Source: Neobacillus niacini (GTDB taxonomy: Bacteria; Bacillota; Bacilli; Bacillales; Cytobacillaceae). Taken from it: a DNA stretch of 45,462 nucleotides. The notes under the pieces were generated by a model. It made no database searches, was not told the origin of the DNA, and saw only the letters and a list, made by a program, of their open reading frames with translations. The stretch spans positions 1 to 45,462 of the forward strand of contig NZ_BAWM01000046.1 of assembly GCF_000759675.1 (NCBI RefSeq), read 5' to 3'. Shown in pieces: positions 25,235-35,543 of this stretch. Position 1 is the first letter of the stretch, and the number at the start of each line of letters is the position of its first letter. The position numbers and the translations under genes are program-made.

Positions 25235-28200
25235 TTGAAGAAGCTTAGAAAACAAGTATTTGCTCTAACGACCATGTTTGTCATGTTGATTGGTATGGTT
25301 CTCCCATATCGGGCACAAGCAGCTGAAGCTATTACGGTTGCGCAGGCAATTGCGAATAATACGGGGACAGCCACTGTTACAGGGTATATTGTTGGTTATA
25401 CAACTAGTGGAGGTAGTGGGAAAGCTACATTTGATTTTGAGGCTCCATTTAAAGATGATCTTAACTTTGGGATTGCAGATAGCCCAACGGAAAGAGACGC
25501 AACGAAAATATTACCCGTTCAAATTCCTTCTAGTTTCCGACCAACCTTTGGATTACTAACGAATCCTTCGATAGTTGGTAAAAAGGTTTATGTTACTGGT
25601 TCACTTGAAGCTTATTTTTCAGTACCAGGTATAAAATCTTCAACGGCCATTTCATTTGATGGCACAACTCCACCTCCAGTTGAACCTCCTGTAACAGGTG
25701 AAACAGGATTAAAAATTCGCGACATTCAAGGTCAATCACATACTTCACCTTATAAAGATAAAAATGTAGTAGATGTACCAGGGGTTGTTACTCAGGTAGT
25801 CGATAGCAGTAATTTCTACATCCAAGATCCTAATCCAGACAACAATTCTCATACATCGGAAGGTCTTCTCGTTTACAAACCAACTCACGGTGTTGCAGTG
25901 GGAGATAGTGTAACCGTTTCGGGACTTGTAAAAGAGTGGGTACTAGATGGATATGCCGAGAAGCTCAAAACCGATTTAGCTATGACAGAAATTAATGCCC
26001 AATCAGGAAAGATTACAAAGGTTTCTAGTGGAAACGGGCTTCCGGCGCCAATCGTAATCGGCAAGGACGCAATTCCACCAACTTCTGTCATCGATAACGA
26101 TCAATTTGCAGCATTTGATCCAGCAGAAGATGGCATTGATTTTTATGAAAGTCTTGAAGGAATGCTGGTTTCCATTGAAAATCTGACCGTAACAGGTCCT
26201 CAGAAATATGGAGAAGTACCTGTCATTACGGGGCAAGTGGATGGAAAAGCCTATACAAAAGAAGGAACTCCTCTTCTAACAAAAGAAAATCAAAATCCTG
26301 AGAAAATGCTTCTACAGCTTGATGATCGCGAGTTTGTAACGAAAGCGGGAGACTCTTTTGCTGGAACTGTTACAGGAGTGGTTAGCTATACGTTTAGCAA
26401 CTTTAAGATTCTAACAAAAGCAGCTGATTTACCTAAACTAGTAGAACGTGAAAGAACGAATGAAATAACGACGATTCAAAAAGAAGAAGACAAGCTAACC
26501 ATTGCAGGCTACAATATCGAAAACTTCGTAGCTTCAGATACCGTCAAACGCGATAAGCTGGCAAAATCAATGGTCGAGAACTTAGGATCTCCCGATATCA
26601 TTGGTCTAGTTGAGGTTCTTGACGAAAGTGGGGAAACGAATAATGGTGTTGTCAAAGCTGATGCAAACTACAAGGCATTAAGTGATGCAATCAAAGGCTT
26701 TGGCGGGCCAGCGTATGCTTGGACAGAAATTGCTCCTGAGAACGGTAAGGATGGTGGGGTTCCTGGTGGGAACATCCGTGTAGGTTATCTATACAATCCT
26801 GATCGTGTGACGCTAAACGAGGCTCCGAAAGGAGATGCTACAACGGCTGTTGCCTATGAAAATGGCTCGCTTACTTTAAACCCAGGTCGCATAGACCCAA
26901 GGAATGCTGCATTCAACAGCAGCCGTAAGCCGCTTGCAGCTGAGTTTACTTTCCAAGGCGAAGAGGTCATTGTCATTAATAATCACTTCAACTCCAAAGG
27001 TGGAGATCAGCCTTTATTTGGAAAAAATCAGCCACCGTACCTTGAAAGTGAAGCACAACGTATGCAAATTGCGACAATCGTTAATAACTTTGTTTCTGAC
27101 GTAAAAGAAAAGAACGAGGACGCAAATGTAGTGGTACTAGGTGATTTAAACGATTTTGAGTTTTCTTCACCACTTGCTGCACTAAAAGGGGATGACTTAA
27201 CGAACTTAGTTGAAACGCTGCCTGCGTCTGAAAGATACACATATAACTATCAAGGAAATGCACAAGTATTGGATCATATTTTAGTATCCAATAACTTAGC
27301 TGAAGCAACTAAACTGGATATCGTGAACTTTAACTCTCCATATATGGAAGAGCATGGACGTGCTAGTGATCATGATGCACTTGTCGCTCAATTAGATTTA
27401 GCCGTAGAAGAAGGACCATTTACCATGTCACTTCTTCATACAAACGATACACATGCTTATGTTGAGCAATTCCCTAAGTTGATAACTGCTGTGAACGAAT
27501 TGCGTTCCCAGAAGGAAAATAGCCTGTTATTAAATGCAGGGGATGTGTTCTCAGGAACATTATATTTCAGACAGTATTTAGGTTTAGCAGACTTGTATTT
27601 TATGAATCAACTAGGTTTTGATGCCATGACTCTTGGAAATCACGAGTTTGATAAGGATTCAGAGACCCTAGCGAACTTCATCAAACTGGCCCAGTTCCCA
27701 ATTGTGTCTTCCAACGTAAACATGACAAAGGATTCTGAACTAGGTCCACTATTCAATAACTCAATCGGTGGAACGAGTGAACAAGGAGAAATCTTCCCTG
27801 CCATTATTAAAGAAGTGGATGGAGAAGAGGTAGGGATCATAGGATTAACAACGGAGGATACAGTTTTCCTAGCGAATCCTGGAGATGACATTGTGTTTGA
27901 AAATGCAATCGAAAAAGCCAATGAGACAATTGACATGCTTGAAGCGCAAGGTGTAGACAAAATTATTGCTTTATCTCACTTAGGCTATCAACCAGATCTG
28001 GATTTAGCGGATAAGGTAGACGGAATTGACGTGATTGTTGGCGGGCACTCCCATACAAAACTAGATGCACCAGTTGTTGTAGAAAAAGAGGAGCCGACAT
28101 TAATCGTTCAAGCCAATGAGTATTTAAAATACCTTGGTGTTCTTGATGTAACATTCGACGAAAATGGTGTAATAGCGAATTACACGGGCGAATTAAAGGA

Positions 28201-29404
28201 TTTAAGTAAGTATGCAGAGGATGCTGCAGCAAAAGCGAAGGTAGAGGAATTCAAAGCTCCATTAACAGAACTACAAAAACAAGTAGTAGGAAGTACATCT
28301 GTTGCGCTAAATGGTGAACGTGCTGATGTTCGCAGCAAGGAAACCAATCTAGGAAACTTAATTGCAGACGGAATGGCAGCAAAAGCAAATGAGTTTATTC
28401 CAACGTATATTGCGATGCAAAATGGTGGCGGAATTCGTGCATCCATAGATCAGGGAGATATCACGTTAGGAGAAGTGTTAACGGTTCTACCATTCGGTAA
28501 CAACTTAGTCACTATTGACCTAACTGGAGAAGAAATTCTTGCAGCCTTAGAGCACAGTGTGAGCGCACCTGGTGCAGGTGCATTCATGCAGGTATCAGGG
28601 TTAAAGTTCAAGTACGATTCAGCACAACCGGTTGGTGATCGCGTCTGGCATGTTGAGGCATTAACGGCTGATGGTTATGAAGAACTTCAACTGGATAAAA
28701 TGTATCGAGTAGCGACCAATGCCTTCACTGCAGACGGTGGCGATGGATACACCATGTTCAAAACGGCGAAGGACGAGGGACGTCTCGCGGAGTTATACAT
28801 TGTAGATTTTGAAGTGTTTACTTCCTATTTAGAAAAAGTCAATCCTGTTTCACCAGTGGTTGAAGGCAGAATCATCCAACAAGTGTCCGACAGTGTAGCT
28901 CCAGATGCTCCTTTTGTAAACGAAGTAACGGACCAATCGACACAAGTGACTGGAACAGCAGAACCTGGTGCAACAATTGAGGTATCTGTTGATGAACTCG
29001 TGATTGGGTCAAGTACTTCATTAGAGAACGGTAGCTTTGTAATCGAAATAGCTAAGCAAGCAGCTGGAACGGAGCTGGCAGTTACTGCAACAGATGATGC
29101 AGGAAATGTAAGTAAAGAGACAGTAGTGAAGGTTATCGACGTAACTCCACCAGATGCACCAAAAGTAAATGATGTCATTCATAATGATACGTTTGTTACT
29201 GGAACAACAGAAGCTGGTGCAACTGTTAAAGTAATGATGGGTAAGGTTGAGGTAGGTACCGTTGTAGCAGATGCTCACGGTAAGTTTAAGGTATCTGCGC
29301 CCAAGCAAAAACATAAGAATCTATTAACCGTGACTGCCACAGATGCTGCTGGCAATGGTAGTAAGGCAACGACTGTTGACGTATTAAAGAAAAACGAGAA
29401 GTAA
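25235..29404 (+). CDS. Secreted multidomain nuclease / 5'-nucleotidase (YhcR-like)
   Basis: 1389 residues. A signal peptide (MKKLRKQVFALTTMFVMLIG, cleavage near AQA-AE) is followed by a DUF6359-like segment and OB-fold-like repeats (to about 410). An endonuclease/exonuclease/phosphatase domain comes next (about 422-722: YNIENF, GLVEV, VVLGDLNDF, SDHDAL). Then there is a 5'-nucleotidase/UshA metallophosphoesterase (about 728-1200: LLHTNDTHAY, NAGDVFSG, LGNHEFD, GGHSHT, NGGGIRA). Two C-terminal bacterial Ig-like repeats (APDAPFVNEV and PPDAPKVNDV) follow. There is no LPxTG, so it is released or held by charge. It can degrade extracellular DNA or RNA and dephosphorylate the nucleotides, supplying phosphate and nucleosides. 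The TTG start has AGAGGAGG upstream. Confidence 0.93.
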   Translation: MKKLRKQVFALTTMFVMLIGMVLPYRAQAAEAITVAQAIANNTGTATVTGYIVGYTTSGGSGKATFDFEAPFKDDLNFGIADSPTERDATKILPVQIPSSFRPTFGLLTNPSIVGKKVYVTGSLEAYFSVPGIKSSTAISFDGTTPPPVEPPVTGETGLKIRDIQGQSHTSPYKDKNVVDVPGVVTQVVDSSNFYIQDPNPDNNSHTSEGLLVYKPTHGVAVGDSVTVSGLVKEWVLDGYAEKLKTDLAMTEINAQSGKITKVSSGNGLPAPIVIGKDAIPPTSVIDNDQFAAFDPAEDGIDFYESLEGMLVSIENLTVTGPQKYGEVPVITGQVDGKAYTKEGTPLLTKENQNPEKMLLQLDDREFVTKAGDSFAGTVTGVVSYTFSNFKILTKAADLPKLVERERTNEITTIQKEEDKLTIAGYNIENFVASDTVKRDKLAKSMVENLGSPDIIGLVEVLDESGETNNGVVKADANYKALSDAIKGFGGPAYAWTEIAPENGKDGGVPGGNIRVGYLYNPDRVTLNEAPKGDATTAVAYENGSLTLNPGRIDPRNAAFNSSRKPLAAEFTFQGEEVIVINNHFNSKGGDQPLFGKNQPPYLESEAQRMQIATIVNNFVSDVKEKNEDANVVVLGDLNDFEFSSPLAALKGDDLTNLVETLPASERYTYNYQGNAQVLDHILVSNNLAEATKLDIVNFNSPYMEEHGRASDHDALVAQLDLAVEEGPFTMSLLHTNDTHAYVEQFPKLITAVNELRSQKENSLLLNAGDVFSGTLYFRQYLGLADLYFMNQLGFDAMTLGNHEFDKDSETLANFIKLAQFPIVSSNVNMTKDSELGPLFNNSIGGTSEQGEIFPAIIKEVDGEEVGIIGLTTEDTVFLANPGDDIVFENAIEKANETIDMLEAQGVDKIIALSHLGYQPDLDLADKVDGIDVIVGGHSHTKLDAPVVVEKEEPTLIVQANEYLKYLGVLDVTFDENGVIANYTGELKDLSKYAEDAAAKAKVEEFKAPLTELQKQVVGSTSVALNGERADVRSKETNLGNLIADGMAAKANEFIPTYIAMQNGGGIRASIDQGDITLGEVLTVLPFGNNLVTIDLTGEEILAALEHSVSAPGAGAFMQVSGLKFKYDSAQPVGDRVWHVEALTADGYEELQLDKMYRVATNAFTADGGDGYTMFKTAKDEGRLAELYIVDFEVFTSYLEKVNPVSPVVEGRIIQQVSDSVAPDAPFVNEVTDQSTQVTGTAEPGATIEVSVDELVIGSSTSLENGSFVIEIAKQAAGTELAVTATDDAGNVSKETVVKVIDVTPPDAPKVNDVIHNDTFVTGTTEAGATVKVMMGKVEVGTVVADAHGKFKVSAPKQKHKNLLTVTATDAAGNGSKATTVDVLKKNEK

Positions 29405-29408
29405 GAAA

Positions 29409-29446
29409 GAAGGCAGATTGCTGTTCGAGCAATCTGCCTTTTTTAA
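29409..29446 (+). terminator. Rho-independent terminator of the nuclease gene
   Basis: AAGGCAGATTGC pairs exactly with GCAATCTGCCTT and is followed by TTTT, directly after the stop codon. Confidence 0.9.
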
Positions 29447-29505
29447 TGAGCAGCCTTAATCAATAGCAAGAAAAACTAGTAATTTAATAATTTTAACTGC
29501 TTTCA

Positions 29506-29594
29506 GCAGGACACACCTATGGAGTGCGAGAGCCATAAATGCAGGTGTCCTGCGTTATATATATCAACGTTTCTTACATTTGGTAAGGAACGTT
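29506..29594. repeat. Two consecutive hairpin elements in a gene-free stretch
   Basis: First, GCAGGACAC / GTGTCCTGC (29506-29553) with an inner TATGG / CCATA pair. Second, AACGTTTCTTAC-atttg-GTAAGGAACGTT (29566-29594), 12 pairs with one G-U. Neither has a clear T-tract. They may be dispersed palindromic repeats or leader structures of the kinase operon. The stretch 29595-29878 also has a 7-bp dyad GTTTGTT / AACAAAC (29647-29666) and nothing else that I can name. Confidence 0.55.
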
Positions 29595-29878
29595 TATTTA
29601 TTTATCACAATACGCATTTATAAAAATATCGGCTGTATATCTAGTAGTTTGTTCATTTTAACAAACAGGTACAAAATGTATGTTTTTTTTAGGCAAGTAT
29701 GCCCGATCTAAAGGATGGTTAATTTTTCCAATTATAACTTTATAACTTACTAAAATATCATATAGACGATAATAAGGAATTTAAAGTATGATTAAAAATG
29801 GGAAAATTTTTACTAGTTAGTCTAATTAAAGAATCTAACAATATGATCCATTGAAAAACTAGCAAATTAGGAGGTTTT

Positions 29879-32632
29879 ATGAGATTTCGAACGAAGCTCT
29901 ATACGAGCATAGGATCATTACTTTTGTTCATTACGATTATCGTTATGATATTAATGAACATGCTTGAACAATCGACAGTTAAAATGAACGTCGTGATTAT
30001 TGATTTAAACGAGAGAATCGAAATGGCTTCCACGATTAAAGATGAGACTTTAACAATATCAAAAGAATTAAATACCATGTTGAATGATCGTGGAGAGGCA
30101 ATCCATTCAGACTCGTTGAATGCATGGGAAAATTCAAATTCAAATTTACAAATTGCGATTAAGTCACTGGAGAAAAAGGACACCCAAGAAAAATCTCAGG
30201 AACTCATTAGTAAATTTAAAATTTTACATGAATCTTATCGAAATATGGGTCAGCAAGCGTTGACGGAAAGGAAAATCAATCCTAAGGCTGAACTTACACC
30301 AACTTTTTGGACTGAATTTGAACTATCCAGTCAAAGAATGGTTCAAATGGCAGAACTCCTTTATGGCTTACAAAAACAAGGGATGAAGAATGAACTGTTA
30401 CGTTCAAAAGATACCTATAATTGGGCAGTTGAAAATATTTATATATACCTTGTGATCGGCTTAATCTTCGGTATAGGTTTTGCCATATGGATCATAAAAA
30501 GTACCAGCAACAACCTTAACAAAGTAACAGACGTGATGAAACAAGCAACGGCCAGTGATTTTGATACATTACCGCGGATTGAGATTACCTCAAAAGGGGA
30601 ACTGAGTGAAATCGCTGTGGCCTTTAATAAAATGGCCAAAGCACTTGAGAAACATAGTAGAATCGAGAAACAATTAAAAGAAGAAGCAGAAGATCTGAGC
30701 TGGCTGAATACAAAAATTGCAGAAATTGCAACCTTGTATCCGGTAGTAGAAAATGTGCAGATGCTAGCCAGTATGCTAATCACAAAGCTTGTACCTATGG
30801 TAGGAGCGAGCTACGGCGTAATCTATTTAAAGGAAGTTGAAAAAAGTGACCAGTATTTAACAAGAATGTCTTCCTTTGCCTCTAAAGCTTTCGAGCAAGA
30901 ACGAAAGCAATTTCGTTTAGGGGAGGGATTAATTGGGCAATGTGCACTTTTAAAGCGCCCCATCCATTTAAACCAAGTTCCCGACGATTATCTAAAAATC
31001 GGTTCAGGTCTGGGAGAAGCATCTCCTAAAACGATTATGATTTTACCAGTATTATTTGAAGACCAAGTACTTGCGGTGATTGAAATTGCCTCATTTGAGA
31101 CTTTAACCCCATTACAAATAAAGCTGCTTGAAGAAGTGAATAACAATTTAGGTATTAAGATCAATAGTATTATCAACCACATGAAGGTAGAACAATTATT
31201 GCAAGAATCACAAGCCCTGACAGAAGAACTACAAGCCCAATCAGAGGAGCTCCAGATGCAGCAAGAGGAGTTAAGGACGACAAATGAAAAACTAGAGGAA
31301 CAGTATGAAGCGACTAAACAAAGGAACTTTGAAATACAGGAGGTCAGTGCGGCGCTTGAAGAGAAAGCACAGCAGTTGCTGCTTAGTTCTAAATATAAAT
31401 CTGAGTTTCTAGCAAATATGTCCCATGAACTAAGAACTCCTCTGAATAGTTTGCTTATTCTAGCACAAATCCTCTCTAAAAATGGAGAAGGGAATCTGAC
31501 CACTAAGCAACAGGAATACATTAAAACCATTTACTCTTCCGGAAATGATTTATTGAATTTAATCAATGATGTTTTAGATTTGGCCAAAGTAGAGTCTGGT
31601 AAACTAGATGTGATATCAAAAGAAGTAGAATTAAATAAGTTGAGAGATTTTATCTATAGTCAATTCTCTCCGATCGCAAATCAGAAGAATGTTAATTTTT
31701 CGATCGAAATGGAAAGAGAATTGCCAAAGACGTTTTTTACGGATGAACAACGACTGCAGCAAATCCTAAAAAATCTTCTATCCAATGCGTTTAAATTTAC
31801 GCAAAGTGGTAGTGTCTCATTACAAATCCGCGAGGTCATTAAAAACATTACGGAGAATATAGGGGAAGAACATCAAGCCGAACGGATGCTTGCTTTTTCC
31901 GTCATTGATACAGGTATTGGCATCGAAAAAGAAAAACAAGAGACGATTTTTGATGCTTTCAGACAAGCAGACGGTACGACAAGCCGGCAATATGGCGGTA
32001 CGGGATTAGGTCTATCGATCTGCCGGGAACTTGCTCATTTATTAGGCGGGTTTATAGAAGTTTCAAGTGAAATTGGAGAAGGAAGTACATTTACCTTATA
32101 TTTGCCACACGTGCAAATGAATAACAAAATAGTAAAAATATCTACGGCTCGAACGGAAGCAGCGGTCAGTTTGGAAGCGAACTATTTAGTGAACACGAAT
32201 GACCAAGTTTTAAAGGAAGAGCCAATGATCAACCATGGGAAATCGATCCTGAAAAACAAGAAAATTCTTATCGTCGATGATGATATCCGTAATGTATATG
32301 CCTTAACGATTGCGCTTGAAAATCATGATATGGAGATCTTGGTTGCCGAAAACGGTAGGGAAGCGTTGGAAGTTTTAAAGGATCATCCTAATACCGACCT
32401 GATTTTAATGGATATTATGATGCCGGAGATGGATGGATTTGAGGCAATCCAACATATTCGCAAGATAAGAATCTTTGAAACAATCCCGATCATCGCCCTT
32501 ACAGCAAAGGCGATGAAACACAGCAGAGAAGAATGTCTGGAGGCAGGAGCTACCGATTATATTAGTAAGCCGATTAACTTGGACCAGTTGTTCTCATTAA
32601 TGCAAGTTTGGCTGTTCACGAAGGAGGGGTAA
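29879..32632 (+). CDS. Hybrid sensor histidine kinase / response regulator
   Basis: 917 residues. A membrane helix at about 8-28, an extracytoplasmic four-helix-type sensor, a second helix at about 188-206, HAMP (207-260) and GAF (285-430). A Gln/Glu-rich coiled coil (EELQAQSEELQMQQEELR) precedes the HisKA domain with phospho-accepting His516 (SHELRTP). A HATPase follows (DTGIGIE, GTGLGLS), then a C-terminal receiver with Asp845 (LMDIMMPEMDG) and KPIN. The start has AGGAGG. It is first in a run with cheR, another kinase and a binding protein, so it probably senses an extracellular cue. The CheR frame continues in phase right after its TAA. Confidence 0.95.
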   Translation: MRFRTKLYTSIGSLLLFITIIVMILMNMLEQSTVKMNVVIIDLNERIEMASTIKDETLTISKELNTMLNDRGEAIHSDSLNAWENSNSNLQIAIKSLEKKDTQEKSQELISKFKILHESYRNMGQQALTERKINPKAELTPTFWTEFELSSQRMVQMAELLYGLQKQGMKNELLRSKDTYNWAVENIYIYLVIGLIFGIGFAIWIIKSTSNNLNKVTDVMKQATASDFDTLPRIEITSKGELSEIAVAFNKMAKALEKHSRIEKQLKEEAEDLSWLNTKIAEIATLYPVVENVQMLASMLITKLVPMVGASYGVIYLKEVEKSDQYLTRMSSFASKAFEQERKQFRLGEGLIGQCALLKRPIHLNQVPDDYLKIGSGLGEASPKTIMILPVLFEDQVLAVIEIASFETLTPLQIKLLEEVNNNLGIKINSIINHMKVEQLLQESQALTEELQAQSEELQMQQEELRTTNEKLEEQYEATKQRNFEIQEVSAALEEKAQQLLLSSKYKSEFLANMSHELRTPLNSLLILAQILSKNGEGNLTTKQQEYIKTIYSSGNDLLNLINDVLDLAKVESGKLDVISKEVELNKLRDFIYSQFSPIANQKNVNFSIEMERELPKTFFTDEQRLQQILKNLLSNAFKFTQSGSVSLQIREVIKNITENIGEEHQAERMLAFSVIDTGIGIEKEKQETIFDAFRQADGTTSRQYGGTGLGLSICRELAHLLGGFIEVSSEIGEGSTFTLYLPHVQMNNKIVKISTARTEAAVSLEANYLVNTNDQVLKEEPMINHGKSILKNKKILIVDDDIRNVYALTIALENHDMEILVAENGREALEVLKDHPNTDLILMDIMMPEMDGFEAIQHIRKIRIFETIPIIALTAKAMKHSREECLEAGATDYISKPINLDQLFSLMQVWLFTKEG

Positions 32633-32635
32633 AAA

Positions 32636-33496
32636 ATCGCACAGGTAAAATCACATGAATCTCGTAATCTAGTTCAGGCCGAAGACATTGAGAGAATTGA
32701 AATCGAGTTATTACTTGAGGCTGTGTTTCGATATTATGGGTATGATTTTAGAAATTATGCCTTTCCTTTCATCAAAAGGAGGATTAACCATCGCGTTCAG
32801 ATTGAGAGACTTTCAAGTATATCGGCTCTTCAGGAAAAAATCCTTCGTGAACCTGGTGTGATGGCCGGTATACTTTCCGACTTTTCAATCAATGTTACCG
32901 AGATGTTTCGGGATCCAAGCTTTTTTAAGAGTATCCGGACAAAGGTGGTCCCTTTAATAAAGGATTATCCTTCGATTAAAATTTGGCATGTTGGATGTTC
33001 TTCAGGTGAGGAAGTGTATTCAATGGCGATACTTCTGCATGAAGAAGGGATCTATGATAAAACAAGAATCTATGCAACCGATTTAAATAAGAGTATTCTC
33101 GAAAAAGCAAAACAGGGTACCTTTCCGCTAGAAGGGATGAAGCTCTATACCAAAAACTATATTGAGGCAGGAGGGAAGCAAGCCTTTTCTGAATATTATA
33201 AAGCCATTGACGATAAGGTTTGTTTCCACCCATTTCTTCAGAAAAATATGGTTTTTGCCCAGCATAATGTTGTATCAGATCATTCTTTTAACGAGTTTGA
33301 TATGATTATATGCCGAAATGTTCTCATCTATTTTAATAAGAACCTTCAAAATGATGTTCATCAATTAATATATGAAAGCCTAAGCACCTCAGGTTTTCTT
33401 GGCTTAGGAATAAGAGAGGGGGTTAAATTTACACGTTATGAAGACTGTTACGGAGAATTTGATGGACCCGAAAGGCTCTATCGTAAAGTTAAATAA
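32636..33496 (+). CDS. CheR-type protein-glutamate methyltransferase, apparent ATC start
   Basis: SAM-dependent CheR family: N-terminal helical domain (IEIELLLEAVFRYYGYDFRN), SAM site (HVGCSSGEEVYSMA), ATDLN, and FDMIICRNVLIYF. CheR proteins methylate glutamates of chemoreceptors; here no receptor gene is nearby, so the substrate may be the neighbouring kinases. The conserved N-terminal domain begins well before the first usable codon (GTG 32723). From the preceding TAA (32630-32632) to 32722 the frame holds no ATG, GTG, TTG or CTG. AAGGAGGGG (32621-32629) sits at ideal distance from ATC 32636, which would give MAQVKSHESRN and 286 residues. I annotate from ATC; a GTG 32723 start would lose 29 conserved residues. 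A start-loss mutation is the alternative. Confidence 0.8.
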   Translation: MAQVKSHESRNLVQAEDIERIEIELLLEAVFRYYGYDFRNYAFPFIKRRINHRVQIERLSSISALQEKILREPGVMAGILSDFSINVTEMFRDPSFFKSIRTKVVPLIKDYPSIKIWHVGCSSGEEVYSMAILLHEEGIYDKTRIYATDLNKSILEKAKQGTFPLEGMKLYTKNYIEAGGKQAFSEYYKAIDDKVCFHPFLQKNMVFAQHNVVSDHSFNEFDMIICRNVLIYFNKNLQNDVHQLIYESLSTSGFLGLGIREGVKFTRYEDCYGEFDGPERLYRKVK

Positions 33497-35504
33497 TACA
33501 CCTGCTCAAAAGGTGAATATTTTAATGGTGGATGATCATCCAGAAAACCTTCTGGCATTAGAAGCAGTGCTCACTTCACCAAACTACAACCTCATTAGCG
33601 CCCATTCAGGAAAAGAAGCGTTAAAATGCATGCTTCAACATGATTTTGCAGTGATTTTGCTAGATGTTCAAATGCCGGGACTTAATGGCTTTGATACTGC
33701 CAAGCTAATAAAGGCGAGAGAAAAAACAAAAAATATCCCTATTATTTTTATAACAGCTATTAGTCAAGATATGGAACATGTTCATCAAGGATACTCCGTA
33801 GGTGCGATCGATTATATTTTTAAACCCTTTCAGCCGGAAACATTGAAAAAGAAAATTGAACAGTTTGTCAAAATCCATCAAAATCATCAAGAAAATATCA
33901 TTCAAACGGATCTAGGACATTTGCTTGAGCTGAATAAAGTCAACAAAAAGTTGGATAGAACCACCCTAAATTTACGTCGGACAGAGGCATTATCAAAAGC
34001 CATAAGTGAAACGATAACCGATACCATTGTCACGTTTGATAATCAAGGTTCGATTCTTTCCGTGAATCCGGCCGCAAGGAGCATGTTTGGCTACCAGGCA
34101 AAGGAATTGGTGGAAAAACACGTTCTGAAGCTTTTTCCTAAATGGGAGGATGAAGTGTTATCTGACTCATCTGTTTCATTCCTTTCTACGATTAGACAAT
34201 CGGTAGGAAAGATTATTGAAGTAGTTGCTTGTCGAAAGGATAAAAGCTGCTTCTACGCGGATATGTTAATCGCGTCAACCATCGTTGAGGATGAACAGAT
34301 TTTTGTTTGTACCATACGTGATGTAACAGAAAGAAAGCAAATAGAAGAAGTTAAAAAACAGAGATTTAATAATTTGGAACATATCGTCGAAGAGCGGACG
34401 CTTGAGCTGACCAAGTCAAATGAGAAACTGCAAATAGAAATTGAAGAACGAAAAAAAATTGCCGACCATTTGTTTCGCTCCCAAGAGAGGTTTCGAATTA
34501 TCTTTGAATCCAGCCCTTGCTTAATGGCGATTTTATCACAGAAGGATCTAACTTTTATTGATGTTAATGCCTGCTGGACAAAATATATGGGTTATAGCTG
34601 TGATGAATTGATCCATCGGAAAATAAATAGTAAGAATTTTATTAATGAAGCAACGGAGATGTATATTGATCTAAATAAAAAGATTAGAAACAAGAAAATC
34701 AGGTATGAGACGAAAAACGGGGAAGTTCGATCAGGTTTAATATCTACTGAGTTGATTGATATCCATTCCGAACCATGTATACTGCTTGTTTTGACCGATA
34801 TTACGGACAGGGTACATCTCGAGAATGAAATGTACCGGCTGGACCGATTAAATTTAATCGGCGAGATGGCAGCAGGGATTGCCCATGAGATCAGAAACCC
34901 GATGACAACAGTTCAAGGATTTTTACAATTATCAAGGAATAAAGTCGACAATTTATCTACTAATATCATCGATTTAATGCTAGAGGAATTGAACAGGGCA
35001 AACTCTATTATCACAGAATTTTTGAATCTAGCTAAAAATAAAATCAGTGTCAAAAAGAAGCAAAACTTGAACGCCATTATTGAAGCTTTATCTCCTCTGA
35101 TTCAAGCGGAAGCGTTACGATCGAATAAACAGCTTAAGCTTGAATTAGGAGAATTTCCTGACATCTCCCTGGACGAAAAAGAAATTCGCCAGCTCATCTT
35201 GAATATTGCCTTAAATGGATTGGATGCCATGACTTCTAATGGGAATTTGACGATTAAAACCTATAAAGACAAGCAGACAGTGGTTCTGCAAATAAAAGAT
35301 GAAGGCCATGGAATCAGCCCAGAGGTATTATCAAAATTAGGGACACCTTTCTTTACCACAAAGGAAACAGGAACAGGTTTGGGGTTAGCCATATGTTACA
35401 GTGTAGCAAAACGGCATGATGCTCAAATTGAAATTGATACGGGTGATGAAGGGACCACTTTCTCTGCTCGATTTCAGCTTATGCCCAGCTTAACCAACGC
35501 TTAG
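33462..35504 (+). CDS. Receiver-PAS-PAS sensor histidine kinase
   Basis: 680 residues, cytoplasmic (no membrane helix). N-terminal receiver with Asp68 (ILLDVQMPG) and a KPF motif; a linker; two PAS domains (about 170-300, TITDTIVTFDNQGSILSVNP; and 330-450, RFRIIFESSPCLMAIL). A HisKA domain has His475 (AAGIAHEIRNPM) and is followed by HATPase (DEGHGIS, GTGLGLAICY). The receiver at the front suggests input from the upstream hybrid kinase. I chose ATG 33462 with CGGAG upstream, overlapping the cheR end by 35 nt; ATG 33438 has no site. Confidence 0.93.
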   Translation: MDPKGSIVKLNNTPAQKVNILMVDDHPENLLALEAVLTSPNYNLISAHSGKEALKCMLQHDFAVILLDVQMPGLNGFDTAKLIKAREKTKNIPIIFITAISQDMEHVHQGYSVGAIDYIFKPFQPETLKKKIEQFVKIHQNHQENIIQTDLGHLLELNKVNKKLDRTTLNLRRTEALSKAISETITDTIVTFDNQGSILSVNPAARSMFGYQAKELVEKHVLKLFPKWEDEVLSDSSVSFLSTIRQSVGKIIEVVACRKDKSCFYADMLIASTIVEDEQIFVCTIRDVTERKQIEEVKKQRFNNLEHIVEERTLELTKSNEKLQIEIEERKKIADHLFRSQERFRIIFESSPCLMAILSQKDLTFIDVNACWTKYMGYSCDELIHRKINSKNFINEATEMYIDLNKKIRNKKIRYETKNGEVRSGLISTELIDIHSEPCILLVLTDITDRVHLENEMYRLDRLNLIGEMAAGIAHEIRNPMTTVQGFLQLSRNKVDNLSTNIIDLMLEELNRANSIITEFLNLAKNKISVKKKQNLNAIIEALSPLIQAEALRSNKQLKLELGEFPDISLDEKEIRQLILNIALNGLDAMTSNGNLTIKTYKDKQTVVLQIKDEGHGISPEVLSKLGTPFFTTKETGTGLGLAICYSVAKRHDAQIEIDTGDEGTTFSARFQLMPSLTNA

Positions 35505-35543
35505 GTCCATTCTTTAACACTTAAAGAGAGGGGGAAGGATGTC

